Origin: Chitinophagaceae bacterium
Lineage (GTDB): Bacteria; Bacteroidota; Bacteroidia; Chitinophagales; Chitinophagaceae
DNA length: 64,000 bases
Direction of reading: 5' to 3'
Assembly: GCA_025449935.1 (NCBI GenBank)
Contig: JANWIJ010000013.1
Location: 1 to 64,000 of the forward strand
Below, piece after piece: positions 27,064-35,178 of this stretch. The position numbers and the translations under genes were made by a program. Below the pieces are notes generated by a model, which was not told where the DNA came from, did no database searches, and saw only the letters and a program-made list of their open reading frames with translations. Each line of letters opens with the position of its first letter. Positions within the stretch are counted from its first letter, which is position 1.

Positions 27064-28152
27064 TTGACTGATCACAGAAAATACATGCAAAGATGCCTGG
27101 AACTGGCAGCCCTGGGGTCGGGCTATGTGGCCCCTAACCCTTTGGTGGGAGCTGTCCTTGTGTATAACGACCAGGTTATTGGGGAAGGTTACCACCGCGA
27201 ATACGGGCAGCCCCATGCTGAGGTGATTTGTATCGGGCAAGCTATTCTAAACGGATACGAAGCCCGGCTGGCGGAATCAACATTATATGTCTCACTGGAG
27301 CCCTGCGTTCATTTTGGTAAAACTCCTCCCTGTACGGATTTGATCACCCGGTACAAAATTCCCAAAGTCGTTATCGGTTGCCGTGATCCGTTTAAAGAAG
27401 TGGATGGTAAAGGAATTGAAAAACTGAAAGCAGCCGGTGTGAATGTGGAAGAGGTTGACGGGGTTCTTACCTCGAGATGTAAAGAAATTAATAAGCGGTT
27501 CTTTACTTTTCATACCCGGGAACGACCCTATATTATTTTAAAATGGGCGCAAACGGCCAATGGGAAAATAGCCTCCGCCAGTGCAGAACGGCTGCTGATT
27601 ACTAATGAATATACAAACAGGCTGGTGCACCAGTGGCGTGGCGAGGAAGCTTCTATCCTGGTAGGAACAGATACGGCCCTGCTGGATAACCCTGAGCTGA
27701 CAACAAGGTTATGGCCGGGTCCTTCACCTATCCGTTTGGTGATAGACAGGGAACTCCGGTTACCTGCGCATCTTAATATTTTTGATGGCCAGCAACCCAC
27801 AATTATCTTCAATACACTTCGCCACGATATGCCGGGAGAAATGACAGCCTCTCTCCTGAAACAAAAAGCCGGGGTATGGCATTACCAGGTTAAACCGCCT
27901 GAATTTTCACTGAAAGAGATACTGAAGGCGCTTTACCATTTAAACATACAGAGTGTGCTGGTGGAAGGGGGAGCAAAACTGTTGCAATCGTTTATTGAAG
28001 AGGGTTTATGGGATGAGACGAGAATAATTAAGAACGAACAATTAATAGTTAATCATGGCCTTAATGCGCCGCTCCTGCAGGGGGCGGATAAAATAGCTGA
28101 GCAGGAACTATCTTCTGACAGGATAGAAATATTCACACTTAAATCCTCCTGA
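27064..28152 (+). CDS. ribD: Riboflavin biosynthesis deaminase/reductase
   Basis: 362 residues. Bifunctional: N-terminal zinc deaminase (HAEV motif and EPCVHFGKTPPCTD zinc site, residues ~1-145) and C-terminal reductase (~150-362), giving two consecutive steps to 5-amino-6-ribitylamino-uracil phosphate. The TTG at 27064 is taken as start because the family usually has about seven residues before the YMxxxLELA helix; the ATG at 27085 is the alternative. YigZ follows after nine bases. No other riboflavin gene is in the window. Confidence 0.95.
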   Translation: MTDHRKYMQRCLELAALGSGYVAPNPLVGAVLVYNDQVIGEGYHREYGQPHAEVICIGQAILNGYEARLAESTLYVSLEPCVHFGKTPPCTDLITRYKIPKVVIGCRDPFKEVDGKGIEKLKAAGVNVEEVDGVLTSRCKEINKRFFTFHTRERPYIILKWAQTANGKIASASAERLLITNEYTNRLVHQWRGEEASILVGTDTALLDNPELTTRLWPGPSPIRLVIDRELRLPAHLNIFDGQQPTIIFNTLRHDMPGEMTASLLKQKAGVWHYQVKPPEFSLKEILKALYHLNIQSVLVEGGAKLLQSFIEEGLWDETRIIKNEQLIVNHGLNAPLLQGADKIAEQELSSDRIEIFTLKSS

Positions 28153-28161
28153 CTCCGGCTA

Positions 28162-28767
28162 ATGACTCAAAACAATTTTTACTTCAGCATAGAAAGACCT
28201 TCCGTGGCTGAATTCAAAGACCGGGGCAGTAAATTCATTGGGTATACTTTTCCTGTTAAAGATGTCAGGGAATCTAAGGAGAAACTGGCTTTAATAAAAA
28301 AGGAACACCCCAAAGCGGCGCATTATTGCTTTGCATACCGCATTGGTCTGGATGGAAACAGTTTCCGGGTAAGTGATGACGGCGAACCATCCGGGACGGC
28401 AGGGCGGCCGATACTTGGACAGATAGACAGCAGACAACTTATCAATGTCCTGGTTATCGTTGTCCGTTATTTCGGCGGCACTTTGTTAGGCGTGCCCGGC
28501 CTTGTTAATGCTTATAAAACTTCTGCCGCACAGGCCCTGGAAGCTTCATCCATTATAAAAAAACCCGTGCTGGTTAATTACCGCCTGCGGTTTGATTATA
28601 CGCAGATGAATGAAGTAATGCGGCTGGTTAAACAATTTGACTGCCTGGTTTTTAAACAGGAAACACAGTTATTTTGTTCATTAGAGATGGGAATACCAAA
28701 GGATAAACTGGAAGAGGTGCTGGGTAAATTAAAGGATATAAGAGGAGTGGAGCCGGAGAAGGTCTGA
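28162..28767 (+). CDS. YigZ/IMPACT family protein (UPF0029)
   Basis: 201 residues. The N-terminal IMPACT domain carries SVAEFKDRGSKFIGY, KAAHYCFAYRIG, DDGEPSGTAGRPIL and VVRYFGGTLLGVPGLVNAY; the C-terminal ~65 residues are the DUF1949 ferredoxin-like domain. The biochemical role in bacteria is not settled; homologues contact translation factors or RNA. It follows ribD closely and is likely co-transcribed. Confidence 0.92.
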   Translation: MTQNNFYFSIERPSVAEFKDRGSKFIGYTFPVKDVRESKEKLALIKKEHPKAAHYCFAYRIGLDGNSFRVSDDGEPSGTAGRPILGQIDSRQLINVLVIVVRYFGGTLLGVPGLVNAYKTSAAQALEASSIIKKPVLVNYRLRFDYTQMNEVMRLVKQFDCLVFKQETQLFCSLEMGIPKDKLEEVLGKLKDIRGVEPEKV

Positions 28768-28810
28768 TTCAGTTTCCATTTTTGCAATAAGCCATCCGGG
28801 TGTATTGATC

Positions 28811-29698
28811 CTATTTTAGCCGCTGACTAACCACCAGTTCCTTGCTTCCTGCTGTATAGGTATAAAAACCTTCCCCGCTTTTTACACCCAGTTTACCGGC
28901 CGCAACCATGTTGGCGAGTAAGGGGCATGGTGCATACTTGGAGGTCCTGAAACCGTCCTGCAAAACTCTTAAAATAGCATAGCAAACATCGAGGCCAATA
29001 AAATCGGCAAGTTGAAGCGGCCCCATCGGGTGAGCCATGCCGAGTTTCATCACCGTATCTATTTCTTCCACGCCGGCCACCCCTTCATATAAACTGTAGA
29101 TGGCTTCGTTGATCATCGGCATTAATATACGGTTGGCAATAAAACCAGGATAGTCATTTACCACGCAGGGTATTTTGCCCAGCTGTTTGCTGAGTTCAAC
29201 AATTGTGTCTGTGACTTCTTTTTTGGTGGCATAGCCATTTATGATCTCTACCAGTTTCATCACCGGCACGGGATTCATAAAATGCATACCGATCACTTTC
29301 CCTGCCCTGCCTGTTACTGCGGCTATCTTAGTAATGGAAATACTCGATGTATTAGTAGCCAGGATGGTTTCTTTGGGGGCATATTTGTCCAGTTCTTCAA
29401 ATATCTGGAGTTTCAGTTCGATGTTTTCGGTAGCGGCTTCCACGACCAGCTCAGCATTCTTGACACCTTCGATCATATTGGACTCTATGCTGATATTGGC
29501 CAGGGTATTTTTTTTCTGCTCCTCGGTGATGGCAGCTTTGCTGATCTGCCTGTCCAGGTTTTTAGTGATCGTAGCCACCGCACGGTCAAGCTGTGCCAGT
29601 GAAATATCAACAATAGTCACTTTGAACCCGGCCTGTGCAAATACATGGGCAATGCCATTTCCCATGGTGCCTGCGCCGATAACGGATATATTATTCAT
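28811..29698 (-). CDS. 3-hydroxybutyryl-CoA dehydrogenase
   Basis: 295 residues, the length of single-domain-type Hbd/PaaH enzymes. N-terminal NAD-binding motif ISVIGAGTMGNGIAHVFAQAG, followed by the catalytic His in IGMHFMNPVPVMKLVE and the C-terminal helical dimer domain (GAHPMGPLQLADFIGLD-like). It oxidises 3-hydroxyacyl-CoA to the 3-ketoacyl form in fatty acid or amino acid breakdown. It could process the crotonyl-CoA-derived product of the glutaryl-CoA dehydrogenase at 44236, though the two are not adjacent. No partner thiolase is nearby. Confidence 0.95.
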   Translation of the reverse strand: MNNISVIGAGTMGNGIAHVFAQAGFKVTIVDISLAQLDRAVATITKNLDRQISKAAITEEQKKNTLANISIESNMIEGVKNAELVVEAATENIELKLQIFEELDKYAPKETILATNTSSISITKIAAVTGRAGKVIGMHFMNPVPVMKLVEIINGYATKKEVTDTIVELSKQLGKIPCVVNDYPGFIANRILMPMINEAIYSLYEGVAGVEEIDTVMKLGMAHPMGPLQLADFIGLDVCYAILRVLQDGFRTSKYAPCPLLANMVAAGKLGVKSGEGFYTYTAGSKELVVSQRLK

Positions 29699-29720
29699 CG
29701 ATGGAGGTTTAAATAAAACC

Positions 29721-29756
29721 GAAAATCGAAAGTTGAAAAAAAGTGAAAATCGAAAG
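29721..29756 (+). repeat. Short direct repeat GAAAATCGAAAG, two copies 24 nt apart
   Basis: GAAAATCGAAAG occurs at 29721-29732 and 29745-29756, with a third partial copy (AAAATCGAAA) at 29809-29818. It lies just upstream of the hydroxybutyryl-CoA dehydrogenase start (on the other strand) and of the decayed four-helix gene. Function unknown. Confidence 0.5.
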
Positions 29757-29846
29757 CGTATACGAAAATAACGAAATCAATACATCAAAATCACAAATCC
29801 AAAAGACAAAAATCGAAACTACTTTGTAAACACCCAAAACCAGCTT

Positions 29847-29990
29847 ATGCGCCATCAATTAAAAGATAGAACGAAAGCATTTGGCTTAAAGGTAAATGCA
29901 ATGGTCAGAAAGATCCGGAGTGAAAGAAGCACAGGGAATAACCGTCATACTAACAACCCGCGGTTAAAATGCGAAAGTGGGATGGAAGAG
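29847..29990 (+). pseudogene. Decayed four-helix-bundle (S23/IVS-type) protein gene
   Basis: From ATG 29847 the reading gives MRHQLKDRTKAFGLKV followed by AMVRKIRSERSTGNN, very like the first helix of four-helix-bundle proteins of the 23S rRNA intervening-sequence family (DRTKxFALRVIKLVRxLPxxRxG). The conserved LLRSGTSVGANYRA region that should follow is not present, and about 50 residues in, the frame runs into sequence antisense to the next gene. I take it as a truncated remnant. The spacer 29699-30038 also holds the repeats above and an inverted repeat GCGAAAGT/ACTTTCGC (29971-29978, 30021-30028). Confidence 0.5.
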
Positions 29991-30038
29991 CAGCAGGCTG
30001 TTTGCAATATGCATTTTCCAACTTTCGCTTTCCGGGTT

Positions 30039-30680
30039 TCAATTTTTATTCTTGAAATCCCCTCGCTTCCATGCCTGGATAAAATCGGCCCAGGCAGCTG
30101 GGTTGAAGATATTTTGCGGGGGCATTTGTCCCTGGTAAACAGCGCGGTTGGCAATTTTATTAAACTGCATCCTTGTAGCTTCACCACCATCGCCGGGAAC
30201 GGTGCGCATTAACACCCGGCGTTTGGCCGCGCTGGTATTTTGCCGGGCTATCTCATATTCATCATCGGGCACTTGATTGTTCACAAAATCACGGGCAAAC
30301 TGTTCAGCGGTTGGGCGGGGTTTAATAATTGTGGCAGGCAGGTAAACAGTATCCACCACCATCAATTGTACCATACTATACTGGTTGCCTTCGAGGTTGC
30401 GGGGTATCGTGATCGTTTTTGATTTATAGGTGACATGTGAAAATTCCACCTGGTCGCCTTTTAAAACAACGATGGAAAAAACACCCTGGCTGTTGGAGAT
30501 CGTTCCGCGGTTCTGCCCCTTGACCATTACACTCACGGCAGGAATGCCGACCAGGCTGTCGGCGGTCATGATAATCCCGTATAACTGAACGACTGAGTCA
30601 CGGGATGTTTCAAACTGGGCTTTAGCAGCGGCGGGTACAAGAAAAGCGGCAATAAAAACGTATAGTATAATTTTCTTCAC
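30039..30680 (-). CDS. Secreted carboxypeptidase-regulatory-like domain protein
   Basis: 213 residues from a GTG at 30680, chosen because the signal peptide (KKIILYVFIAAFLVPAAAKAQ) starts exactly there and an exact promoter box sits five bases upstream. Residues ~30-120 look like a CarboxypepD_reg-like beta-sandwich (LYGIIMTADSLVGIPAVSVMVKG, NSQGVFSIVV), the plug-associated fold common in Bacteroidota. The remaining ~90 residues are helical and contain the RVLMRTVPGDGGE stretch. It has no TonB receptor attached. Function unknown; probably periplasmic. Confidence 0.8.
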   Translation of the reverse strand: MKKIILYVFIAAFLVPAAAKAQFETSRDSVVQLYGIIMTADSLVGIPAVSVMVKGQNRGTISNSQGVFSIVVLKGDQVEFSHVTYKSKTITIPRNLEGNQYSMVQLMVVDTVYLPATIIKPRPTAEQFARDFVNNQVPDDEYEIARQNTSAAKRRVLMRTVPGDGGEATRMQFNKIANRAVYQGQMPPQNIFNPAAWADFIQAWKRGDFKNKN

Positions 30681-30685
30681 TGCGT

Positions 30686-30693
30686 CAAAAATA
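30686..30693 (-). promoter_or_regulatory. -7 box 5 nt before the GTG start at 30680
   Basis: TATTTTTG on the minus strand, exact TAnnTTTG match; ACGCA separates it from the GTG. Confidence 0.45.
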
Positions 30694-30739
30694 AAGACAA
30701 GTTGCTGATTTCGTAAAACAAATTGCCCCGCACAATGGT

Positions 30740-30747
30740 TAACTTTG
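30740..30747 (+). promoter_or_regulatory. -7 box for the Mrp/ApbC gene
   Basis: TAACTTTG, exact TAnnTTTG match, 34 bases before the ATG at 30782, divergent from the box at 30686-30693. Confidence 0.5.
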
Positions 30748-30781
30748 CCGGTATTCAGGACATTTAACAAATACTTGGAAA

Positions 30782-31876
30782 ATGACTAAGGAAAAAGTAC
30801 TGGAGGCATTAAGCAATGTGCAGGAACCCGACCTGGGTAAGGACCTGGTAACGCTGAATATGATCCGCGATATCGAAATCGATGGCAACCATGTATCGTT
30901 TACACTGGTGTTAACGACGCCGGCCTGCCCGATGAAAGATATGATGCAGACGGCCTGTACCAATGCTATAAGAATACTAGTGAATAAGGAAGCGATCGTG
31001 AAAGTGAATTTTACTTCCAACACCACGACCAAACGAACGGACAATAAAGCACTTCTTCCCGGTGTAAAAAACATCGTGGCCGTAGTTAGTGGAAAAGGTG
31101 GAGTAGGCAAATCAACTGTGGCAGCTAACCTCGCACTGGCTATAGCGCAAAGCGGGGCGAAAGTGGGACTGATGGATGCGGATATTTATGGTCCCAGTGT
31201 GCCGATTATGTTTGGCGTGCGGGGTGAACGCCCCATGATGATAGATGTAGGTGTTGAAAAACCCATGATTGCCCCCGTAGAGAAATATGGTATCAAACTG
31301 ATCAGTATCGGGTTGCTGGTAGATGAAAAAAATGCAGTTATTTGGCGGGGCCCGATGGCCAGCAGCGCCATCCGGCAGTTTGTGACTGATGTGTACTGGG
31401 GTGAGCTTGATTATCTTGTTGTGGATATGCCGCCCGGCACGGGGGACATACACCTGACCTTGTTACAAACGGTGCCCGTAACAGGAGCTGTTATTGTTAC
31501 CACTCCGCAGGATGTTGCATTGGCTGATGCCAAAAAAGGTATTGCCATGTTTGCCCAGGCGCAGCTGAATGTACCCGTGATCGGCCTGGTGGAGAACATG
31601 AGTTATTTTACTCCCGCGGAATTGCCAGACAATAAATACTACATTTTTGGTAAGGATGGTGGAAAGAAACTGGCTGATGAATATGACCTGCCATTTCTCG
31701 GGCAGATACCATTGGTGCAAAGCATCCGTGAAGGGGGTGATGCCGGCGTGCCGGTCATGATGGGGGATGATATGATTACAAGAAAAGCATTTGAAGGATT
31801 CGCTGCCCATGTGGTAAGAAGTATTGCCATGCGAAATGCAAATATGAGTGCGGAAAAGATTGCAGAAACTGTTTAA
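30782..31876 (+). CDS. Mrp/ApbC (NBP35-type) iron-sulfur carrier ATPase
   Basis: 364 residues. N-terminal MIP18/DUF59 domain (residues ~1-85, with the TTPACPMKD motif), then a deviant Walker A P-loop VSGKGGVGKSTVAANLALA (about 103-121), MDADIYGPSVP, and VDMPPGTGDIHLT. It carries Fe-S clusters to apoproteins in the cytoplasm. The usual C-terminal CxxC metal site of eukaryotic members is reduced to a single region without a clear CxxC, as I read it. The PaiB-like gene follows after 23 bases. Confidence 0.94.
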   Translation: MTKEKVLEALSNVQEPDLGKDLVTLNMIRDIEIDGNHVSFTLVLTTPACPMKDMMQTACTNAIRILVNKEAIVKVNFTSNTTTKRTDNKALLPGVKNIVAVVSGKGGVGKSTVAANLALAIAQSGAKVGLMDADIYGPSVPIMFGVRGERPMMIDVGVEKPMIAPVEKYGIKLISIGLLVDEKNAVIWRGPMASSAIRQFVTDVYWGELDYLVVDMPPGTGDIHLTLLQTVPVTGAVIVTTPQDVALADAKKGIAMFAQAQLNVPVIGLVENMSYFTPAELPDNKYYIFGKDGGKKLADEYDLPFLGQIPLVQSIREGGDAGVPVMMGDDMITRKAFEGFAAHVVRSIAMRNANMSAEKIAETV

Positions 31877-31899
31877 AGGACAATTACGGCACCCGTTTT

Positions 31900-32532
31900 A
31901 TGTATAATCTTCCTGAGTTTAAAGAAAAAGAAGCAGCCGCTGTGTTGCAGTTTGTAAAAGAACACCCTTTTGCTTTTCTCTGTGGCAGCGATGCAGCGAA
32001 TAAACCGGTAGCTACGCAGATCCCTGTATTTATTGATGAAATAGACGGGAAACTTTTCCTGTCCGGTCACATGATGCGAAATACGGACCACCACAAAGCA
32101 TTTTTGCAAAATAATAAGGTGCTGGTGGTTTTCAACGGTGCGCATTGCTATGTCAGCGCCAGCTGGTACGAAGATAAAGCCCAGGCATCTACCTGGAATT
32201 ACCGGAGTGTTCATGCAAGAGGTCTGTTGGAATTCCAGGATAAACAGGCTTTGCTGGATATATTACAAAGAACTACCAGCCATTTTGAAAACAATCCTCG
32301 CTCCGGTGCTAATTTTGACGACATTCCGGAAGAGTATGTGAACCGGATGATCACCGCCATCGTTGCATTCCGGGTTGAAGTGCAGCATATTGATCATGTA
32401 TTTAAGCTGAGCCAGAACCGGGATGAAAAAAGTTATGATAACATCATCAGTGAACTGGAAAAAAGAGATGCCGGCGCCCGGGAAATTGCTGCGGTAATGA
32501 AAAACAGAAAATCAAAAGTATTTCCTTCATGA
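31900..32532 (+). CDS. PaiB-family FMN-binding protein
   Basis: 210 residues. Split-barrel flavin-reductase-like fold: start MYNLPEF, then PFAFLCGSDAANKPVATQIPVFID, FLSGHMMRNTDHHKA and CYVSASWYEDKAQASTWNYRSVHARG, which are the conserved blocks of PaiB. In Bacillus PaiB is described as a transcriptional repressor of sporulation and protease genes; in other bacteria it may be an FMN-dependent enzyme. The role here is open. It overlaps the next gene by four bases (32529-32532). Confidence 0.9.
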   Translation: MYNLPEFKEKEAAAVLQFVKEHPFAFLCGSDAANKPVATQIPVFIDEIDGKLFLSGHMMRNTDHHKAFLQNNKVLVVFNGAHCYVSASWYEDKAQASTWNYRSVHARGLLEFQDKQALLDILQRTTSHFENNPRSGANFDDIPEEYVNRMITAIVAFRVEVQHIDHVFKLSQNRDEKSYDNIISELEKRDAGAREIAAVMKNRKSKVFPS

Positions 32533-33455
32533 AAACTAATCTGCTAGCCGGGTTCATGTTATTCATTTTATCATGTTCCAATTCAAAAAAAATGAAAGAG
32601 AGTTCGCCGGGGACCCCTGCCGAAACCTATATCCAGGGTGATTTTGATAAACAGGGTCACCGTGGCTGCCGGGGACTCATGCCGGAAAATACGGTTCCGG
32701 CTATGCTGATGGCACTGGGCCTTGGTGTAACCACCCTGGAAATGGATGTGGTGATCACCAAAGACAAGGAGGTTATTTTATCACATGAACCCTGGTTTGG
32801 CCGGGAAATTACCACCAGGCCCGACGGTACTTACATGGGAGAACGGGAGGAACGCAAATTCAACATTTACTGGATGACCTATGAGCAGACCAAAACCTTT
32901 GATGTGGGTTTGAAACCGCACCCGCGTTTTCCGCAGCAACAGAAGATGAAAGTGACAAAACCTTTGCTGGCGGATGTAATTGACAGTGTCAAAAAGGATA
33001 TGATGACCAGGAGAAGGCCCTTCCCTTATTATAATATTGAAACCAAAACCAATCCTGAATTTGACGGTGTTTTTCATCCAAAGCCTGAAGAGTTCGTGGA
33101 CTTGTTGATGGCCGTAATAAAGGAAAAGCAGGTCGAAGAGTATGTAATTATTCAATCTTTTGACTTCCGGACACTCCAATACCTTCACCGGAAATACCCA
33201 ACCATCAAAACGGCCATCCTGGTGGAAGATTTTGATAAGCGGACCTTCGAGGAACAAGTAACAGCCCTGGGATTCACTCCAACCATTTATAGTCCCGCTT
33301 ACCAGCTGCTGAATGAGAATTTAGTTAAGAAGTGTCATGCACAAAACATGAAGGTTATTCCCTGGACGGTAAATGAAAAAACCAAAATAGACGAATTAAA
33401 GAAGATGGGCGTGGATGGAATCATTACGGATTATCCCAACCTTTTCAACGAGTAA
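32529..33455 (+). CDS. Glycerophosphodiester phosphodiesterase, lipoprotein
   Basis: 308 residues. Lipobox FILSC with Cys16, so membrane-anchored. GDPD TIM barrel: GHRGCRGLMPENT (catalytic His44, Arg45, Glu53, Asn54), LEMDVVITKD (metal Glu/Asp), LSHEPW (second His) and a C-terminal PWTVNEKTKIDELKKMGVDGIITDYP. It hydrolyses glycerophosphodiesters to glycerol 3-phosphate and alcohols, probably in the periplasm. Translationally coupled to the PaiB-like gene. It converges with ACMSD, five bases apart. Confidence 0.94.
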   Translation: MKTNLLAGFMLFILSCSNSKKMKESSPGTPAETYIQGDFDKQGHRGCRGLMPENTVPAMLMALGLGVTTLEMDVVITKDKEVILSHEPWFGREITTRPDGTYMGEREERKFNIYWMTYEQTKTFDVGLKPHPRFPQQQKMKVTKPLLADVIDSVKKDMMTRRRPFPYYNIETKTNPEFDGVFHPKPEEFVDLLMAVIKEKQVEEYVIIQSFDFRTLQYLHRKYPTIKTAILVEDFDKRTFEEQVTALGFTPTIYSPAYQLLNENLVKKCHAQNMKVIPWTVNEKTKIDELKKMGVDGIITDYPNLFNE

Positions 33456-33460
33456 GCATA

Positions 33461-34474
33461 TTATTCGAAGTAAGGGAAATTCTTATCGTTAAGTCCCAGC
33501 CATTTCTGGGCATTCCGGTACAGCAATTTTTTGGTTAGTTTTTTACTGAAACCCATTTTTTCAATCAGCCTGCCCGGTTTGTGCTCACCTAGTGGGAAGG
33601 GATAGTCGCTCCCGAGACAGACCGTGTCTTCGCTCATTACTTCCAACAAATAAGCGAATGCTTTCTTATCATGCACTAAACTGTCCACCCAAAATTTGCC
33701 GATATAATCCCTGGGGTTAATGGGATTGTCAACGGCAACCAGGTCCGGCCGGACTTTAAAACCATGCTCAATGCGGCCAATAGTTAACGGGAATGAGCCA
33801 CCCCCATGCGCAAAAGCCACTCTCAGCTTTGGAAATTTTTCAAAAATGCCGCCGAATATCATTGAGCAAATAGCCCGTGAAGTTTCAGCCGGCATGCCTA
33901 CCAGCCAGGGCAGCCAGTATTTTTCCATTTGTGTTTCGCCCATCATTTCCCAGGGATGGATAAATAATGCGCATCCGAGTTTTTCGGCGGCTTCATAAAA
34001 CGGGAAAAAAGAAGTATCAGAAAGATTTTTTCCATTGATATTGCTGCCGATTTCCAGCCCGGGCATCTTTAACTCTTTAATACAGCGTTCCATTTCCCTG
34101 GTGGCCAATTCAACATCCTGTAATGGAACTGTCCCCAACCCGATAAAATGATTGGGCTCCTTTCTCACGGTTTCTGCAATATGGTCATTGAAAAACCGGG
34201 AAGTTTGATAACCATCCTGCGGTTTCGCCCAATAATTGAACAATACCGGGATGGTGGAAAGCACCTGTACCGTGACTTCTGTTTCGTCCATTTCCTTTAA
34301 CCGGGCTTCCCGTTTGTAGGAATTTTCTGCTACCACACGAAACACTTTATCGCCTTTCATCATGCAGGCTTCGCAATTACGGTGTTCGAGGTGGATGAAT
34401 TCACCATAACCAAACTTCTCAGTCCAGTTTGGCATTTTTTCAGGCATGATATGCGTATGGATATCTATTTTCAT
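33461..34474 (-). CDS. 2-Amino-3-carboxymuconate-6-semialdehyde decarboxylase (ACMSD)
   Basis: 337 residues, amidohydrolase superfamily zinc enzyme. It starts MKIDIHTHIMPEK (zinc ligands His6 and His8), and has CALFIHPWEM (third His), FAHGGGSFPLTIGRIEHG and LGSDYPFPLGE (Asp ligand), the same blocks as the human ACMSD. It decarboxylates ACMS made by HAAO to 2-aminomuconate semialdehyde, which commits kynurenine carbon to breakdown instead of NAD synthesis. It is downstream of haaO on the same strand (61 bases), divergent from the rest of the kynurenine genes. Confidence 0.95.
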   Translation of the reverse strand: MKIDIHTHIMPEKMPNWTEKFGYGEFIHLEHRNCEACMMKGDKVFRVVAENSYKREARLKEMDETEVTVQVLSTIPVLFNYWAKPQDGYQTSRFFNDHIAETVRKEPNHFIGLGTVPLQDVELATREMERCIKELKMPGLEIGSNINGKNLSDTSFFPFYEAAEKLGCALFIHPWEMMGETQMEKYWLPWLVGMPAETSRAICSMIFGGIFEKFPKLRVAFAHGGGSFPLTIGRIEHGFKVRPDLVAVDNPINPRDYIGKFWVDSLVHDKKAFAYLLEVMSEDTVCLGSDYPFPLGEHKPGRLIEKMGFSKKLTKKLLYRNAQKWLGLNDKNFPYFE

Positions 34475-34535
34475 ATTGCTGGTTCTTGTTGCCGGCAGCA
34501 GGAAATGAAATTAACAGCCGGCAATTTTTATACAT

Positions 34536-35078
34536 TCATGATGCGGCCGGGGGTTTCACGGGTGGCTCCATCACCTCGCCACATTTTTTACAGGTCCTTA
34601 ATTCTGTACTTCCCCAGAACTTTTCCATTACAGGGGGTAATTGCTTTACAATATCTTTTACAAACAAAACATCCTCATGGAGTTTATTGCCGCAGTTCTC
34701 GCAAAACCAGAGAAAAGCATCTTTCTCCTCTTCCTCATCCTCCCTCACTTTCTCAATAACCAAACCAACGGTATTTGGTCCGCGCTGGGGCGAGTGCGGG
34801 GTTTTTGGGGGTAACAGGAACATATCCCCTTCATTGATGGGAATGGACCTTGGAACACCTCCATCAATGATCTTGAGTACAATGTTTCCTTCCACCTGGT
34901 AGTACAGTTCTTCACTTTCGTTATAGTGATAATCTTTCCGTGCATTGGGCCCGCCCACAACCATCACGATAAAATTCTCGGCATCCTTATACACGCATTG
35001 GTTGCCTACCGGTGGTTTCAGCAGGCCACGATTTTCATCGATCCATTTTTTCAGGTTAAAAGGAGCAGCAATAGCCAT
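34536..35078 (-). CDS. 3-Hydroxyanthranilate 3,4-dioxygenase
   Basis: 180 residues, cupin. Fe(II) ligands His51, Glu57 and His95 with Arg47 and Arg99 in the substrate site, the same numbers as in the Cupriavidus enzyme. C-terminal rubredoxin-like iron site Cys126-x2-Cys129 and Cys163-x2-Cys166 is complete. It opens the ring of 3-hydroxyanthranilate made by kynureninase. First gene of the minus-strand arm; 100 bases separate it from the divergent SDR gene, so promoters for both arms lie between 35079 and 35178. Confidence 0.97.
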   Translation of the reverse strand: MAIAAPFNLKKWIDENRGLLKPPVGNQCVYKDAENFIVMVVGGPNARKDYHYNESEELYYQVEGNIVLKIIDGGVPRSIPINEGDMFLLPPKTPHSPQRGPNTVGLVIEKVREDEEEEKDAFLWFCENCGNKLHEDVLFVKDIVKQLPPVMEKFWGSTELRTCKKCGEVMEPPVKPPAAS

Positions 35079-35165
35079 AGAGCAGATTTTAAAAAGATTA
35101 AAGTTTAAAAATTTTGGATTGTCAAACTCCGGACTTCCAGTGGGAAAAATTACAACTTTTTGCCG

Positions 35166-35173
35166 TAGGTTTG
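35166..35173 (+). promoter_or_regulatory. -7 box 5 nt before the SDR gene
   Basis: TAGGTTTG, exact TAnnTTTG match; ACTAT separates it from the ATG at 35179. It would start transcription of the plus-strand kynurenine arm. Confidence 0.5.
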
Positions 35174-35178
35174 ACTAT

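Noticed and set aside
26956-27240. Longer N-terminus for prmC
   Set aside because: It reads across the divergent ribD start on the other strand; PrmC homology begins only at the ATG 26955, and a promoter box precedes that ATG.
29991-30212. Continuation of the frame opened at 29847 as a full 121-residue gene
   Set aside because: From about 30039 it is antisense to the well-supported signal-peptide protein at 30039-30680 and has no family-like composition.
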